A DNA stretch of 64,000 nucleotides from Cytophagales bacterium (GTDB lineage Bacteria; Bacteroidota; Bacteroidia; Cytophagales; Spirosomataceae), in the NCBI GenBank assembly GCA_004292855.1, contig RDXN01000058.1:24849-88848 (forward strand). The letters run 5' to 3'. Shown piece by piece: positions 24,439-33,294 of this stretch. The position numbers and the translations under genes are program-made. Under the pieces are notes generated by a model. The model had not been told where the DNA came from. It was given only the letters and a program-made list of their open reading frames with translations, and searched no databases. How positions within the stretch are numbered: position 1 is the first letter of the stretch; every line of letters begins with the position of its first letter.

Positions 24439-25535
24439 ACCGACGCACGTTCCTTGTCAACTCAACACTAGCCACCGCTACGGCCTCGACTCTGCTGGCC
24501 AATTCAACGTACTCAGCCTCTGGCCCCCCGCCCGACAACAAGCTCCCGCGTTGGCGGGGCTTTAACCTGCTCGAAAAGTTTGTGGCTCGGCCAAGCCGCG
24601 ATGGCAGCGGAACCCGGCGGGTAGCCTATCGTGAGCGCGATTTTGAGTGGATAGCCGACTGGGGCTTCGACTTTGCCCGCCTGCCCATGTCGTACCAGTG
24701 TTGGGCCGTTGGCGACCCGGCCCGCTGGACCGAACTAGACGAAAAATCGCTGAAACAGGTCGATGAGGCCGTTGCGTTGGGCAAAAAACACAAGGTCCAC
24801 GTCAACCTGAACCTACACCGGATTCCGGGTTACTGCGTTAACCCACCCGCCGAGCCGCTCGACCTCTGGACCGATCCCCGCGCTCTGGAAGCCGCCGTTT
24901 TCCACTGGCGTCACCTGGCCGAGCGGTACAAGGGCATTCCCAACACCGAAGTCAGTTTTGACCTGATCAACGAACCGGCCAAAGTAGATGAAACGGCTTA
25001 TGTGCGCGTCATAACCGCTCTGGTTGCGGGTATCCGCTCGGTAGACCCAAACCGACTTATTATTGCCGACGGGCTGAACTACGGCACTATGCCGGTGCCG
25101 GGCCTGGTCGGTTTAGAGGTGGGTCAAAGCACTCGGGGATATGGTCCGTTCCGGTTGAGTCATTACAAGGCTAGCTGGGCACAGGGAAGTGATACATGGC
25201 CCGTTCCAACCTGGCCCATGCCCGAAGGCGACAAAATCTGGGACGCTCAAGCCCTGCAAAAAAGCAACATTGCCCCCTGGCAAAAATTGCAGCAACAGGG
25301 CGTGGGGATTCATGTGGGTGAGTGGGGTTGCTACAACAAAACCCCGCACGACGTGGCCCTTGCCTGGATGGAAGATCAGCTTAAACTCTGGCAGGCAGCG
25401 GGTTGGGGTTGGAGTCTCTGGAACTTCCGGGGGGAGTTCGGTATCCTGAATAGCAACCGGCAAGATGTGGCCTACGAGGATCACAAAGGCGAAAAACTCG
25501 ACCGAAAAATGCTGGAACTGTTGAAGCGGTATTGA
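24435..25535 (+). CDS. Glycoside hydrolase family 5 (cellulase-like) secreted enzyme
   Basis: The 366-residue protein has a twin-arginine-like signal (MNRRTFLVNSTLA) and a GH5 TIM barrel. The acid/base glutamate is in DLINEPAK (E180) and the nucleophile in HVGEWGCY (E296). The C-terminal WGWSLWNFRGEFGILNS is also typical. GH5 enzymes cut beta-linked glucans, mannans or related glycosides by a retaining mechanism; specificity cannot be read here. It is translationally coupled to the sugar isomerase gene and ends three bases before the convergent gene at 25539, without a visible terminator. Confidence 0.88.
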   Translation: MNRRTFLVNSTLATATASTLLANSTYSASGPPPDNKLPRWRGFNLLEKFVARPSRDGSGTRRVAYRERDFEWIADWGFDFARLPMSYQCWAVGDPARWTELDEKSLKQVDEAVALGKKHKVHVNLNLHRIPGYCVNPPAEPLDLWTDPRALEAAVFHWRHLAERYKGIPNTEVSFDLINEPAKVDETAYVRVITALVAGIRSVDPNRLIIADGLNYGTMPVPGLVGLEVGQSTRGYGPFRLSHYKASWAQGSDTWPVPTWPMPEGDKIWDAQALQKSNIAPWQKLQQQGVGIHVGEWGCYNKTPHDVALAWMEDQLKLWQAAGWGWSLWNFRGEFGILNSNRQDVAYEDHKGEKLDRKMLELLKRY

Positions 25536-25538
25536 GCC

Positions 25539-26153
25539 TTATTCAAGCTTCACATTAGGGGCATCCTTGTAGGCCGAACCGATGCGACAAAGTTCTTGAA
25601 GCACCTCCGCGAAGAGATCATACAGGTTTTTGAGCCGATCAAGGTCTTTAATAACACCAATCACGTGGAAATAGAGCAAATCGACGTTTTCCGGGTAGCG
25701 CGTGCGCAGCCAACCTTCATCGTCTTTTACTTCGAGGGTGATGGTAGGCTGCACGTCGAGCAGGGTCCGAATCGCCCCATTGCTAAGCAATAATTTGAGT
25801 TTCGACTCGTCGTTGCCTTGCACAATAAAGCGTTCGTCAAACGGCGGATGCCCCGTTTCGACATCCTGCATACCGAAGAACTTACCAATGCTGCTAAAGA
25901 AATTTTCTTCGTAAATCTTGAACTGGAAGCCATCGGCATTGACGTAGGGTGCCCGCAGGCGCGTGTAAACGACGGTCGTTTTACCCGTCGAAACCGTATG
26001 CGTATCGAGTACAATGGTCCACTCGCCCACCGTGGCCTCTACTTTACTGCCTTTCCAAAACGAGCCTTCATCATACGAAGCCCGAATGTCATGGGCTAAC
26101 TGTTGCCAGATCTCGTTCTTACTGGGACCAAATACAGATCGTAAAAAACTCAT
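25539..26153 (-). CDS. Conserved hypothetical protein
   Basis: I do not recognise this 204-residue protein. It is soluble, without signal peptide or membrane segments. It alternates beta-rich stretches (EWTIVLDTHTVSTGKTTVVYTRLRAPYV in part) with a helical C-terminus (DLDRLKNLYDLFAEVLQELCRIGSAYKD in part). The YTRLRAPYVN segment faintly recalls DUF3137 proteins, but that is not enough for a call. Codon use and third-position bias match the neighbours, so it is a real gene. It is divergent from the MOSC-domain gene and convergent with GH5. Confidence 0.6.
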   Translation of the reverse strand: MSFLRSVFGPSKNEIWQQLAHDIRASYDEGSFWKGSKVEATVGEWTIVLDTHTVSTGKTTVVYTRLRAPYVNADGFQFKIYEENFFSSIGKFFGMQDVETGHPPFDERFIVQGNDESKLKLLLSNGAIRTLLDVQPTITLEVKDDEGWLRTRYPENVDLLYFHVIGVIKDLDRLKNLYDLFAEVLQELCRIGSAYKDAPNVKLE

Positions 26154-26194
26154 TGTTGATACTGGTTTACGTGTTAAATGACAGTCGCAAATAA

Positions 26195-26767
26195 ATGAAT
26201 ATCAAAGACCTTCTCCAAACCTTCCCCCGCGCGGGCCGCGTCGAGTGGATTGGCCTGCGCCCCAAACGGCGCGGACCTGTTCAGGTAGTCGATTCGGTAG
26301 AAGCCTCCGACGTTGAGGGCTTGTTGGGCGATCATTATTCGGGCCGTAGCGACGGACCGCAAGCCGGCAAACGACACGTCACCCTGATGCAAGCCGAACA
26401 TCTGCCCGCCATTGGCTCATACGTCGGTCGCGTCACCGTCGATCCGGCTGAGCTACGCCGGAACATTGTTGTGTCGGGCATAAACTTATTAACGCTTAAG
26501 GAACAGGCGTTTCAATTAGGCGAGGCCGTACTGGAATATACGGGCGAGTGCCACCCCTGCACCAAAATGGAAACCGCCCTCGGACCGGGCGGCTACAACG
26601 CCGTTCGCGGGCACGGCGGCATCACGGCGCGGGTGGTTCGGGGTGGGGTTATTCGAGTAGGGGACGAGTTAATTGTACTGAAGCCACGACTGCTCGGCGG
26701 TCATCGCTCGGACAACCTCAATACCCCGGATCTTCTTGCAATCGCGAACTCCGCCGACCCGATTTAA
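26195..26767 (+). CDS. MOSC-domain protein (molybdenum-cofactor sulfurase-like)
   Basis: The 190-residue protein consists of a MOSC domain, with the conserved GLLGDHYSG, a KRHVTLMQAEHL segment, LRRNIVVSGINLL and the hallmark cysteine region GECHPCTKMETALGPGGYNA. MOSC proteins carry activated sulfur as a cysteine persulfide for metal-sulfur chemistry, often on the molybdenum cofactor, and stand-alone versions are also linked to reduction of N-hydroxylated compounds. No molybdenum-cofactor biosynthesis genes are nearby. Its last 50 bases overlap the 3' end of the convergent gene. Confidence 0.88.
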   Translation: MNIKDLLQTFPRAGRVEWIGLRPKRRGPVQVVDSVEASDVEGLLGDHYSGRSDGPQAGKRHVTLMQAEHLPAIGSYVGRVTVDPAELRRNIVVSGINLLTLKEQAFQLGEAVLEYTGECHPCTKMETALGPGGYNAVRGHGGITARVVRGGVIRVGDELIVLKPRLLGGHRSDNLNTPDLLAIANSADPI

Positions 26768-27473
26768 ACAGGATTAATCGTCGCTGAATAGCGCGGATCA
26801 TATCGTAGTCGGTAGCTCGCAGCACGTCTTCATCGGCGAAGTCGCAGAACTCGATAAATTGGTCGGCATCAGCCCCTTTTATGTCCGTAGCCTGATCGAC
26901 CAACAGGCGCATGCGCTCCATAGCCAGTTTTTGCCGACGATACTCCTGCGATAACACGGCGGCTTTCCGGCGTCCTTTAGCCTCCTTGCTAAAGACTTCG
27001 TAGAGCAGGGTAATACCGGCCCCATCGGCCATGCGGTCGAAGGCTTGCTCGCCCGTCACATTGCGCGAGGCAACCGGTTCGGCCAACAGGACCTGTATTT
27101 CCTGTTTCACCTGTTCATATCGCTTGGCCTTCACCGTCACCTCGTTCAGGTCGTAGGTGCGGCTAACGTCGAGCGTGTAGGGAAGCTTGCCAATGATGAT
27201 GACCGGATTCTCGGAGCCATCCCAGCGAATGCCAACCCTGAAATGCGCCTGACTCGAAGCAATGAGGGAATCGCCGGGTAAGGCCGTAATAAAAAACCGC
27301 CCCACCGAGTTTGTACGCACCTTTTGCAGCGTCCGCTTGTTCGTGACCGTCACCCGATCAACCCCCTTCTGATCGGCCTGGTCGAGTGCCATGCCTACGA
27401 CGTAACGACCCTGCGCATGGGCAACGCCGGAGTGAAGCAGCAATAAGCTCAGTATGAAGAAAAATGGTCGCAT
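26718..27473 (-). CDS. Secreted protein with carboxypeptidase-D-like regulatory domain
   Basis: The 251-residue protein has a signal peptide (MRPFFFILSLLLLHSGVAHAQG) and a transthyretin/carboxypeptidase-D-like beta domain at about residues 25-115. This includes GMALDQADQKGVDRVTV and the ending SRTYDLNEVTVKAKR, followed by a helical, charged C-terminal half with no recognisable domain. Such proteins are common in Bacteroidota and are exported, but this one lacks the TonB receptor part that usually follows the domain. Its final 50 bases overlap the MOSC gene tail-to-tail. The start was placed at the signal peptide, ten codons inside the longest frame. Confidence 0.7.
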   Translation of the reverse strand: MRPFFFILSLLLLHSGVAHAQGRYVVGMALDQADQKGVDRVTVTNKRTLQKVRTNSVGRFFITALPGDSLIASSQAHFRVGIRWDGSENPVIIIGKLPYTLDVSRTYDLNEVTVKAKRYEQVKQEIQVLLAEPVASRNVTGEQAFDRMADGAGITLLYEVFSKEAKGRRKAAVLSQEYRRQKLAMERMRLLVDQATDIKGADADQFIEFCDFADEDVLRATDYDMIRAIQRRLILFKSGRRSSRLQEDPGY

Positions 27474-27519
27474 TCGTGGCCGTAAAGGTATTGGATAACA
27501 CAATGTAGGCGGGGTTTAG

Positions 27520-27553
27520 TTTGGTTAAAAAAGGTTAAGGGGGTGTATCTTTG
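27520..27553 (+). promoter_or_regulatory. Promoter of aroA
   Basis: A -33 TTTGG (27520-27524) and a perfect -7 TATCTTTG (27546-27553) are spaced 21 bases apart, in the divergent space between the regulatory-domain protein and aroA. Transcription would begin near 27560, upstream of the chosen TTG start. Confidence 0.6.
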
Positions 27554-27577
27554 CTCCAGAATCACAACCTGAATAGC

Positions 27578-28804
27578 TTGACAACCGTACGCTTAACCCC
27601 ACCCGCAGGCCCCGTCCGGGCTACGATCCCACTGGCTTCTTCTAAAAGCGAAAGCAACCGCGCCCTCATCATAAACGCCCTCACCGACTTCCGGAGCGAG
27701 GTGCAAAATCTGGCGTCAGCCCGCGATACGCAGACCATGATTCGGCTGTTGAACTCCTCGGATGGAACTGCCGATGTGCTCGATGCTGGCACAACCATGC
27801 GCTTTCTGACGGCCTATTTTGCGGCCACCGGCCAGCAAAAAATCCTGACCGGCACCCCACGCATGTGTGAGCGACCCATTGGCCTGCTGGTTGAGAGCTT
27901 ACGTTCGCTCGGGGCAGATATTTCGTATTTGAACAACGACGGTTATCCGCCACTCCGCATTAACGGGTTCACGCCCAGCGGAGCCAACCGAATTGCTATC
28001 CGGGGCGATGTAAGCAGCCAGTATATTTCGGCGTTGCTCATGATTGCCCCTACCCTGCCCACCGGCCTGACAATCGAATTGATGGGTGCCGTTGGCTCGC
28101 GACCCTACATCGAAATGACCATCGAACAGATGCGCCACTTCGGGGCCGAGGTCGAGACCGATTGGGATACCCAAACGCTGACTGTCGCGCCCAAACCTTA
28201 CACCCCCACCACGTTTGCGGTCGAGTCGGACTGGTCGGGGGCGAGTTATTGGTATAGCGTGGTGGCCCTTGCTGAAGAGGGCAGCGAACTGGAATTGCTG
28301 GGTCTGAAAGCACGCTCGCTCCAGGGCGACAGTGCTATTGCCGAGATCATGCGGCCCCTGGGCGTCGAAAGTACGTTTACGGAGCGGGGCGTTATTCTAA
28401 CAAAAATTCCGGCGCAGGACTCCCTCACGTGGGACTACACGGGTTGCCCCGACTTAGCCCAGACCGTAGCCGTTTGCGCAGCTATGAAGGGCATCCCGCA
28501 TACGTTGACGGGCATTGAAAGCCTCAAAATTAAAGAGACCGACCGCGTTTTGGCCCTGCAAACCGAGCTAAAAAAAGTAGGTGCCGAACTGGTAGAAATC
28601 GAAACGAAGTCCCGCTACGAAGTTCGCTCGACACTTCAGCCTGCAACCTCCACCCCCATCGCCACTTACGACGATCACCGCATGGCAATGGCTTTCGCGC
28701 CGGTTGCCATGCGGTGGGAGGTAGTCATCGAAGAACCGGGCGTTGTGGCTAAGTCGTACCCCTCGTTTTGGGAGGATTTTCGGCTGGTCGCGGAGGTAGA
28801 ATAG
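27578..28804 (+). CDS. aroA: 3-phosphoshikimate 1-carboxyvinyltransferase (EPSP synthase)
   Basis: The enzyme joins shikimate 3-phosphate and phosphoenolpyruvate in the shikimate pathway. The 408-residue protein keeps the family's features: SSKSESNRALIINAL near the N-terminus, DAGTTMRFLTAYFA, RGDVSSQYISALLM, and C-terminal KETDRVLAL and DDHRMAMAFA. The N-terminal motif is SSKSESNR; many enzymes have SKSxSNR there. No ATG exists upstream of the active-site motif. The likely start is TTG at 27578, because an earlier TTG at 27551 overlaps the -7 promoter element. It is followed by a large palindromic repeat. Confidence 0.93.
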   Translation: MTTVRLTPPAGPVRATIPLASSKSESNRALIINALTDFRSEVQNLASARDTQTMIRLLNSSDGTADVLDAGTTMRFLTAYFAATGQQKILTGTPRMCERPIGLLVESLRSLGADISYLNNDGYPPLRINGFTPSGANRIAIRGDVSSQYISALLMIAPTLPTGLTIELMGAVGSRPYIEMTIEQMRHFGAEVETDWDTQTLTVAPKPYTPTTFAVESDWSGASYWYSVVALAEEGSELELLGLKARSLQGDSAIAEIMRPLGVESTFTERGVILTKIPAQDSLTWDYTGCPDLAQTVAVCAAMKGIPHTLTGIESLKIKETDRVLALQTELKKVGAELVEIETKSRYEVRSTLQPATSTPIATYDDHRMAMAFAPVAMRWEVVIEEPGVVAKSYPSFWEDFRLVAEVE

Positions 28805-28807
28805 ATA

Positions 28808-28934
28808 TTTTTTGTCATGGCTCCGGCCACCTGGCCCGACGCAGGAGGGATCTAGTTCGTTTGTCCTCAAATTGAGAGTTAACCGAGTAGATCCCTCCTG
28901 CGTCGGGCCGGGTGGCCGGAGCCATGACAAAAAC
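28808..28934. repeat. Palindromic element, 47-bp arms with 33-nt loop (family A, copy 1)
   Basis: The arms (28808-28854 and 28888-28934) are complementary with one mismatch. They start with TTTTTGTCAT and end inward at GGGATCTA. The 33-base loop contains TCAA and TGAGAG. The element fills the space between the convergent aroA and sialidase-like genes. A second copy with the same ends and loop size lies at 43949-44041, so this is a dispersed family with variable middle-of-arm sequence. Confidence 0.9.
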
Positions 28935-28935
28935 A

Positions 28936-30099
28936 TTACAAACTTACCGTACTCCACTTCAAACCATTCTTTTTGTTCGCGTTGCGCACCTCGTAGACCA
29001 CCAACGCCTGATTACCCAAAACGAGCGTGCTGGCGTTAGTGCCACTAAGCGACTCGGGCAGCCAGTTCGTTTCAGAGAGGGTCTCGCCGTTCAACACGCG
29101 GTAGCCAATCTGCGACACCTCACCCCGGTTTTGCTCCCACACAAAGAGAGCTTTGTTGCCCTGTGCGGCTACATTGCCGTTGCGGGCCGAGGGGTCGTTG
29201 GCTAGAGCAAGCCGTTTGCCATTCGGGCCGAGCAAACGAATTCCCTTTTCCTGGTCACTACCTGAGAACCAGGTCACAAGCATACCCTTACCGTAGTTGG
29301 TCATGAAGGCTCCACTGTGGGGGCAACCTGCAATTTTCCAGTTGTCGGTATGGATGATCTGTGGTTTCGAGAACGTCAGGCCATTGTCGGTCGAGGTCAT
29401 CTTAGCCATATCGCGAATGTCGTCGTTGTTGTCGCGGTAGATCACGTTCAGGGCACCGTTGGCATCGACGAGCATGCTGATGTTACAGCAGTCGCATACG
29501 ACGGGGTCGATGATCCGCTCGGGCTGTAATTGACCGTTTTTGGTTAATACGAGCCGCAAGTTGCGTTCTTCGTGCTTGGTGCTACCCGCCACGTCTTTCA
29601 GGTAAGCAACCGCCACTTCATCGTTGGGCAACACAACCGCATCATAAAAACCCCGCACACAAGGCGTTGGATCAGAGTCTACTTTTTGGGGCGTCGACCA
29701 GGTTACGCCCTTGTCGGCTGACCTGGTCATCATGATGTCGTTGGTGCGTTTGCCATTTTCGTTGCCGCCTTTCGCAAACACGGCCACGAGCGAACCATCT
29801 TTCTTGGTCATCACTTTGGGGCGCATCAGACGGCTTCCGCTAATGCCTGCTCCTGACACCACAACACGCCGATCCGAGAACGTTTTGCCGCCATCGGCCG
29901 ATTGGGCCATACAAAAGGAGCCAACGCCTTTTGAGTCTTTTTCAACCCAAGTGAGCAAAACAGATCCTGTTGGCATTTGCGATACCACCGGCATCGCGTA
30001 AGCAATACTTGTGTCACGACCTATCGGTTGAGATTGGGCTTGTACAGCCAAGTTGGCTATCGTCAGAACCGATATACCAAGAAGAGATTTTCTTATCAT
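28936..30099 (-). CDS. Secreted sialidase-like beta-propeller protein with a CxCC motif
   Basis: The 387-residue protein has a signal peptide (MIRKSLLGISVLTIANLAVQAQ) and a six-bladed-propeller pattern with Asp-box repeats: SADGGKTFS, SADKGVTWS and STDNGLTFS. Between blades it carries the cysteine-rich segment PVVCDCCNISML, plus AGCPHSG and TPCVRGF, which are not features of sialidase catalytic sites and could bind metal or form disulfides. The catalytic arginine triad of true sialidases is not convincingly present. It probably binds or acts on an extracellular substrate that is not sialic acid. A strong promoter lies upstream. Confidence 0.72.
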   Translation of the reverse strand: MIRKSLLGISVLTIANLAVQAQSQPIGRDTSIAYAMPVVSQMPTGSVLLTWVEKDSKGVGSFCMAQSADGGKTFSDRRVVVSGAGISGSRLMRPKVMTKKDGSLVAVFAKGGNENGKRTNDIMMTRSADKGVTWSTPQKVDSDPTPCVRGFYDAVVLPNDEVAVAYLKDVAGSTKHEERNLRLVLTKNGQLQPERIIDPVVCDCCNISMLVDANGALNVIYRDNNDDIRDMAKMTSTDNGLTFSKPQIIHTDNWKIAGCPHSGAFMTNYGKGMLVTWFSGSDQEKGIRLLGPNGKRLALANDPSARNGNVAAQGNKALFVWEQNRGEVSQIGYRVLNGETLSETNWLPESLSGTNASTLVLGNQALVVYEVRNANKKNGLKWSTVSL

Positions 30100-30136
30100 T
30101 TTACTTCGATCAACAAGGTTGTACTGGTTGCTAGTA

Positions 30137-30170
30137 CAAACCTACTTTCTGTTTACGGCTATCCCAAACG
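30137..30170 (-). promoter_or_regulatory. Promoter of the sialidase-like gene
   Basis: On the minus strand a -33 TTTGGG (30165-30170) and a perfect -7 TAGGTTTG (30137-30144) are separated by 20 bases, and the start codon follows 37 bases further. Both elements and their spacing match the Bacteroidota consensus. Confidence 0.6.
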
Positions 30171-30251
30171 ATTCGGGCAATTAATTTTGAATAATTCTAA
30201 ATAACTTGCAACTCGTTATCGAACAGCACACTAATTGGTTCCTGCTCACTG

Positions 30252-32267
30252 TTATCTGATCATCACCCCCACCGACTGCCTTCCAGTTGGTGTATCAACT
30301 CGCAGAATATACCGGCCTGCGGCAACGGGCGGCACTGGTAAAGAAAGTGTTTGCTCGCCGGATTTGACCAGTTGCATCGAGTGGCTCGATACAGAAGAAC
30401 CCAACAAGTTGACCAAACTGACAGTAACCGTCCCCGGTTTTTCCAACTTAAATTTCACCGTCAACTTATCCGAAGCCGGGTTTGGATACACAACCAACGA
30501 CGATTCCGATGGGTCCTCGATACCCGTCACAGTCATGCTTGTCGACGTGACCTGCTTCATAATCAAGTTATTTGGATCGATCACGACGCCGGTTGGCGCA
30601 CCTTTGGCGGGAAGCGTAAACGTTTGGTCAGCCAAATCGTTGAACACCGTCACGAGCGTATCGCCCGCTGCCGACCCAACCCGCATCTGCACGGGCATTG
30701 TGAACGACACCGGGTTAGTGCCGGGGGTTTGGGTCAATCGTACCTGAACCCCCGGTTTGCCCGTTGTGGAAGCATCCTGCCAGGTAACGCGGTACGTGGG
30801 GAACCCCTGACCATAGATCCATTCCCGGAAAAAATAGTCGAGTTTTCGTCCGGCGGTTTGCTCCACAATGGCTTGGAAGTCCTCAGTGATGGCCGTGCCA
30901 TAGGCCAGGTTCGGAGCGGCCACGTAGTTTTTGATGGCCCGAAAAAACACGTCTTCACCTAACACGCCCCGCAGCATGTGCAGCACAACGGCCCCTTTCG
31001 AGTAGCTCCGGTTATTGTCGAAAATGCTGTTGATACTACTGATATTCTGGACATACAGCGTCCCGGTGGCACTCCGGGCACGAGTCATGTTCCCGTTTAT
31101 ATTGGCGTTATAGCTAGTCGCCCCTCCTGTTGCTTCCACATACAGGGCCTCACTGTAGGTAGCAAAGCCCTCATTGAGCCAGATGTTCTGCCAGTTGCGA
31201 CAGGTGATTTTGTCGCCAAACCATTGATGCCCCAATTCGTGGGCAATGATCCCGGGATTCCAGGCCCCCATCGACGAAATCGTCTGATGTTCCATGCCAC
31301 CTCTCCAGTTAAACTCTGCGTGTCCGTACTTTTCCCGCAGGAACGGATACGGCCCAAATCGCTCCGTAAAAATGCGGAGCATGTTCGGCGTCAGGTCCAG
31401 ATTTGCCTGGATACTGGGCAGCGTTTCGGGGTAAACGTAGTGGTTCACGGGCATAGTTTGCGTGCCCGACGTAAACGGCGTGTCGTACTGCTGATAGTTG
31501 GTCATGGCCAACGAAATCAGGTAGTGGGCAATGGGATAGCTGTTGCGCCAGCGGTAGGTCCGGGTGCCATCGGGGTTATCGGTGGTGCCGATGAGCCGCC
31601 CGTTCGAGACGGACACAAACTGCTTGTCGGCGGTAAGGTCGACTGCCGAGGAGTCGGCTTTATCGGCGGGGGTGTCCTTGCAGGGGAACCAGTCCTGCGT
31701 GCCGTAGGGTTCGCTCAAGCTCCAGATTACGGGTGCATTGGTGGGGCCGTGCGTAGCAAACGCAAATGAACCAAAACCGCTCGCGCTTGCCGGGTTGCCC
31801 TGATAAAACACGGTCAGCGTGTAGGCCTGCCCTATCGACAGGGGCTGGGGAAGCGTAACCTGCACCCGGTTGGTCTCGCGAACGAACGTCAACACAGCCC
31901 CTGCGCCCCCGCGCCCCACCTTGATCGAATCGACTTTGTGTTGGGTGTTCAGGTCCAGAAAGAAGCGCGACAGATTGGCCGAGGTAGCTTTAAACGAGAT
32001 CGTCGTGGCTCCATTTAAGTAAGCGGGCGTGTGCGTAAGGCGCAGATTGAGGCCGTAATAGGTAATGTCAATCGTGGAGTCGCCGGGGTACGCCTGCCCC
32101 GACAGGTAGTTGGCAACCGACGCTTGCCGGGCCTGTGCATCGCGGAAAACCTTACCGAAATACCGGGTTTTGGTGGTCTGACAGGCATCAATGCCCTCAG
32201 TCGATTGACCGTAACTGGCAAGGCCCGAAAGAAGAAGAAAGAGGAGAAGTGTAGAGCGTCTATTCAT
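30252..32267 (-). CDS. M1 family zinc metallopeptidase with T9SS sorting domain
   Basis: The 671-residue protein has a signal peptide, an N-terminal beta-saddle domain, the GGMEHQTI substrate motif and the zinc site HELGHQWFGDK (H343, E344, H347) with third ligand E366 in WLNEGFATYSEA. This is the aminopeptidase M1 core. The C-terminal 80 residues form a type IX sorting domain (YPNPASDKLTVKF to GRYILRVDT), so the enzyme is exported through T9SS and anchored or released at the surface. It probably trims peptides outside the cell. The start was set at MNRRSTLL, five codons inside the longest frame, because it gives a proper signal peptide. Confidence 0.9.
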   Translation of the reverse strand: MNRRSTLLLFLLLSGLASYGQSTEGIDACQTTKTRYFGKVFRDAQARQASVANYLSGQAYPGDSTIDITYYGLNLRLTHTPAYLNGATTISFKATSANLSRFFLDLNTQHKVDSIKVGRGGAGAVLTFVRETNRVQVTLPQPLSIGQAYTLTVFYQGNPASASGFGSFAFATHGPTNAPVIWSLSEPYGTQDWFPCKDTPADKADSSAVDLTADKQFVSVSNGRLIGTTDNPDGTRTYRWRNSYPIAHYLISLAMTNYQQYDTPFTSGTQTMPVNHYVYPETLPSIQANLDLTPNMLRIFTERFGPYPFLREKYGHAEFNWRGGMEHQTISSMGAWNPGIIAHELGHQWFGDKITCRNWQNIWLNEGFATYSEALYVEATGGATSYNANINGNMTRARSATGTLYVQNISSINSIFDNNRSYSKGAVVLHMLRGVLGEDVFFRAIKNYVAAPNLAYGTAITEDFQAIVEQTAGRKLDYFFREWIYGQGFPTYRVTWQDASTTGKPGVQVRLTQTPGTNPVSFTMPVQMRVGSAAGDTLVTVFNDLADQTFTLPAKGAPTGVVIDPNNLIMKQVTSTSMTVTGIEDPSESSLVVYPNPASDKLTVKFKLEKPGTVTVSLVNLLGSSVSSHSMQLVKSGEQTLSLPVPPVAAGRYILRVDTPTGRQSVGVMIR

Positions 32268-32344
32268 GCCGCAATAACGCACAAACCCATCACTTTAGTC
32301 CGCAAAAACGACATTGCGATATATGTCGGCCATTGGGGTAAAAA

Positions 32345-32998
32345 CTACTCCCCCGGCCCGAGCAGTTTGGGGCTGGCGTCGAGGTCGTCGTAGCGTTTTT
32401 TGAGTTCTTCGATCTTAAACTGCTCCGACGGGGCAAGTTGCAAATCCCAGCCCATCGTACCGGCCAATTGGTACATCATGTACTGGATCTGATTATTGGC
32501 AATGCGGGGTAAATCGCTTTGGAGAGCACGCGTTTGCATGGCCTGCTTGGCATCGTCCAGAATCTTGGTATAATCTTCGCTGCTGAACTGATTCAGGAAC
32601 CCCGATTGAATATCGTAGAACTTATAATCGGTATCAATCGACAAAACCTCCGGCTCCGGGAACGACTCGATTACCAACTTCTTGTCGTCGGGGTCGGGCT
32701 GATGGAACCGGACCTTCTGGAAATCGAAGCCCACCAGCACCTTCGATTTGGCAATAATCATAGCCTTTTTAGGGTCGTTCAGCACGTACAGGTACTTTTT
32801 CTGATCCTGATAGTTATAAATCTCCGAAAAGTAGCCCTCGGCCATCACCACCTTAAACACCTTCTCAATCTTTTCGAGCAGCACAATCGACTCCTTCTGC
32901 ACGTTGGGCGATTCGGTTTTCGAGCGCATCGAGTTGGCAATGGCGTATCCGGCACCGCTGCCCACGAGGAGCAATAAAAGGGTATTGAAGAAATCCAT
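32345..32998 (-). CDS. DUF4230 membrane-anchored protein
   Basis: The 217-residue protein has one N-terminal membrane helix (FFNTLLLLLVGSGAGYAIANS) and a DUF4230 domain (residues about 40-200) with LLEKIEKVFKVVMAEGYFSEIYNY, KKAMIIAKSKVLVGFDFQKV and the end IANNQIQYMMYQLAGTMGW, in fragments. DUF4230 proteins occur widely in Bacteroidota and Firmicutes with unknown function. Upstream codons of the long frame were rejected because they lack coding character and would hide the membrane anchor. Confidence 0.82.
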   Translation of the reverse strand: MDFFNTLLLLLVGSGAGYAIANSMRSKTESPNVQKESIVLLEKIEKVFKVVMAEGYFSEIYNYQDQKKYLYVLNDPKKAMIIAKSKVLVGFDFQKVRFHQPDPDDKKLVIESFPEPEVLSIDTDYKFYDIQSGFLNQFSSEDYTKILDDAKQAMQTRALQSDLPRIANNQIQYMMYQLAGTMGWDLQLAPSEQFKIEELKKRYDDLDASPKLLGPGE

Positions 32999-33105
32999 GA
33001 TTCGTATTCTAGTTGAGCCGCAAGTTAATAACCCAAACAGCTTCTTAACTTTTTCTTGGATAATTTCGTTTTCTTGACAAGATTGCACCATAAACCAATC
33101 GAACG

Positions 33106-33285
33106 ATGGGCGCACCCATGTCTGAAGACGTAGCCAAAGTGTTGCAGGACGGCCAAACGGCTAAAGATTTTGTGATGGCTATCCTGAAAAGTCGCTCCTC
33201 CGCCGACCGGCAGGGACGGGTATCCGTTACCATCGACGGGATCAAAAAGATTTATAAGCCCGTTTCGGCTATTCATCGGCACTAA
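33106..33285 (+). CDS. Small protein of 59 residues, unknown function
   Basis: An ATG at 33106 opens a 59-codon frame (MGAPMSEDVAKVLQDG to KPVSAIHRH) ending at 33285, nine bases before the next gene. The composition is protein-like: an amphipathic helix followed by a basic beta-like segment (RQGRVSVTIDGIKKIYKP). The second methionine at residue 5 is an alternative start. No family is recognised. It may form a small operon with the membrane protein downstream. Its upstream region carries no convincing promoter. Confidence 0.5.
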   Translation: MGAPMSEDVAKVLQDGQTAKDFVMAILKSRSSADRQGRVSVTIDGIKKIYKPVSAIHRH

Positions 33286-33294
33286 CTTCGGTTC

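Noticed and set aside
33025..33282. Minus-strand frame of 85 codons opposite the 59-residue gene
   Set aside because: It overlaps the promoter-proximal leader of the DUF4230 gene and has no protein-like pattern; the plus-strand frame fits the local operon direction better.
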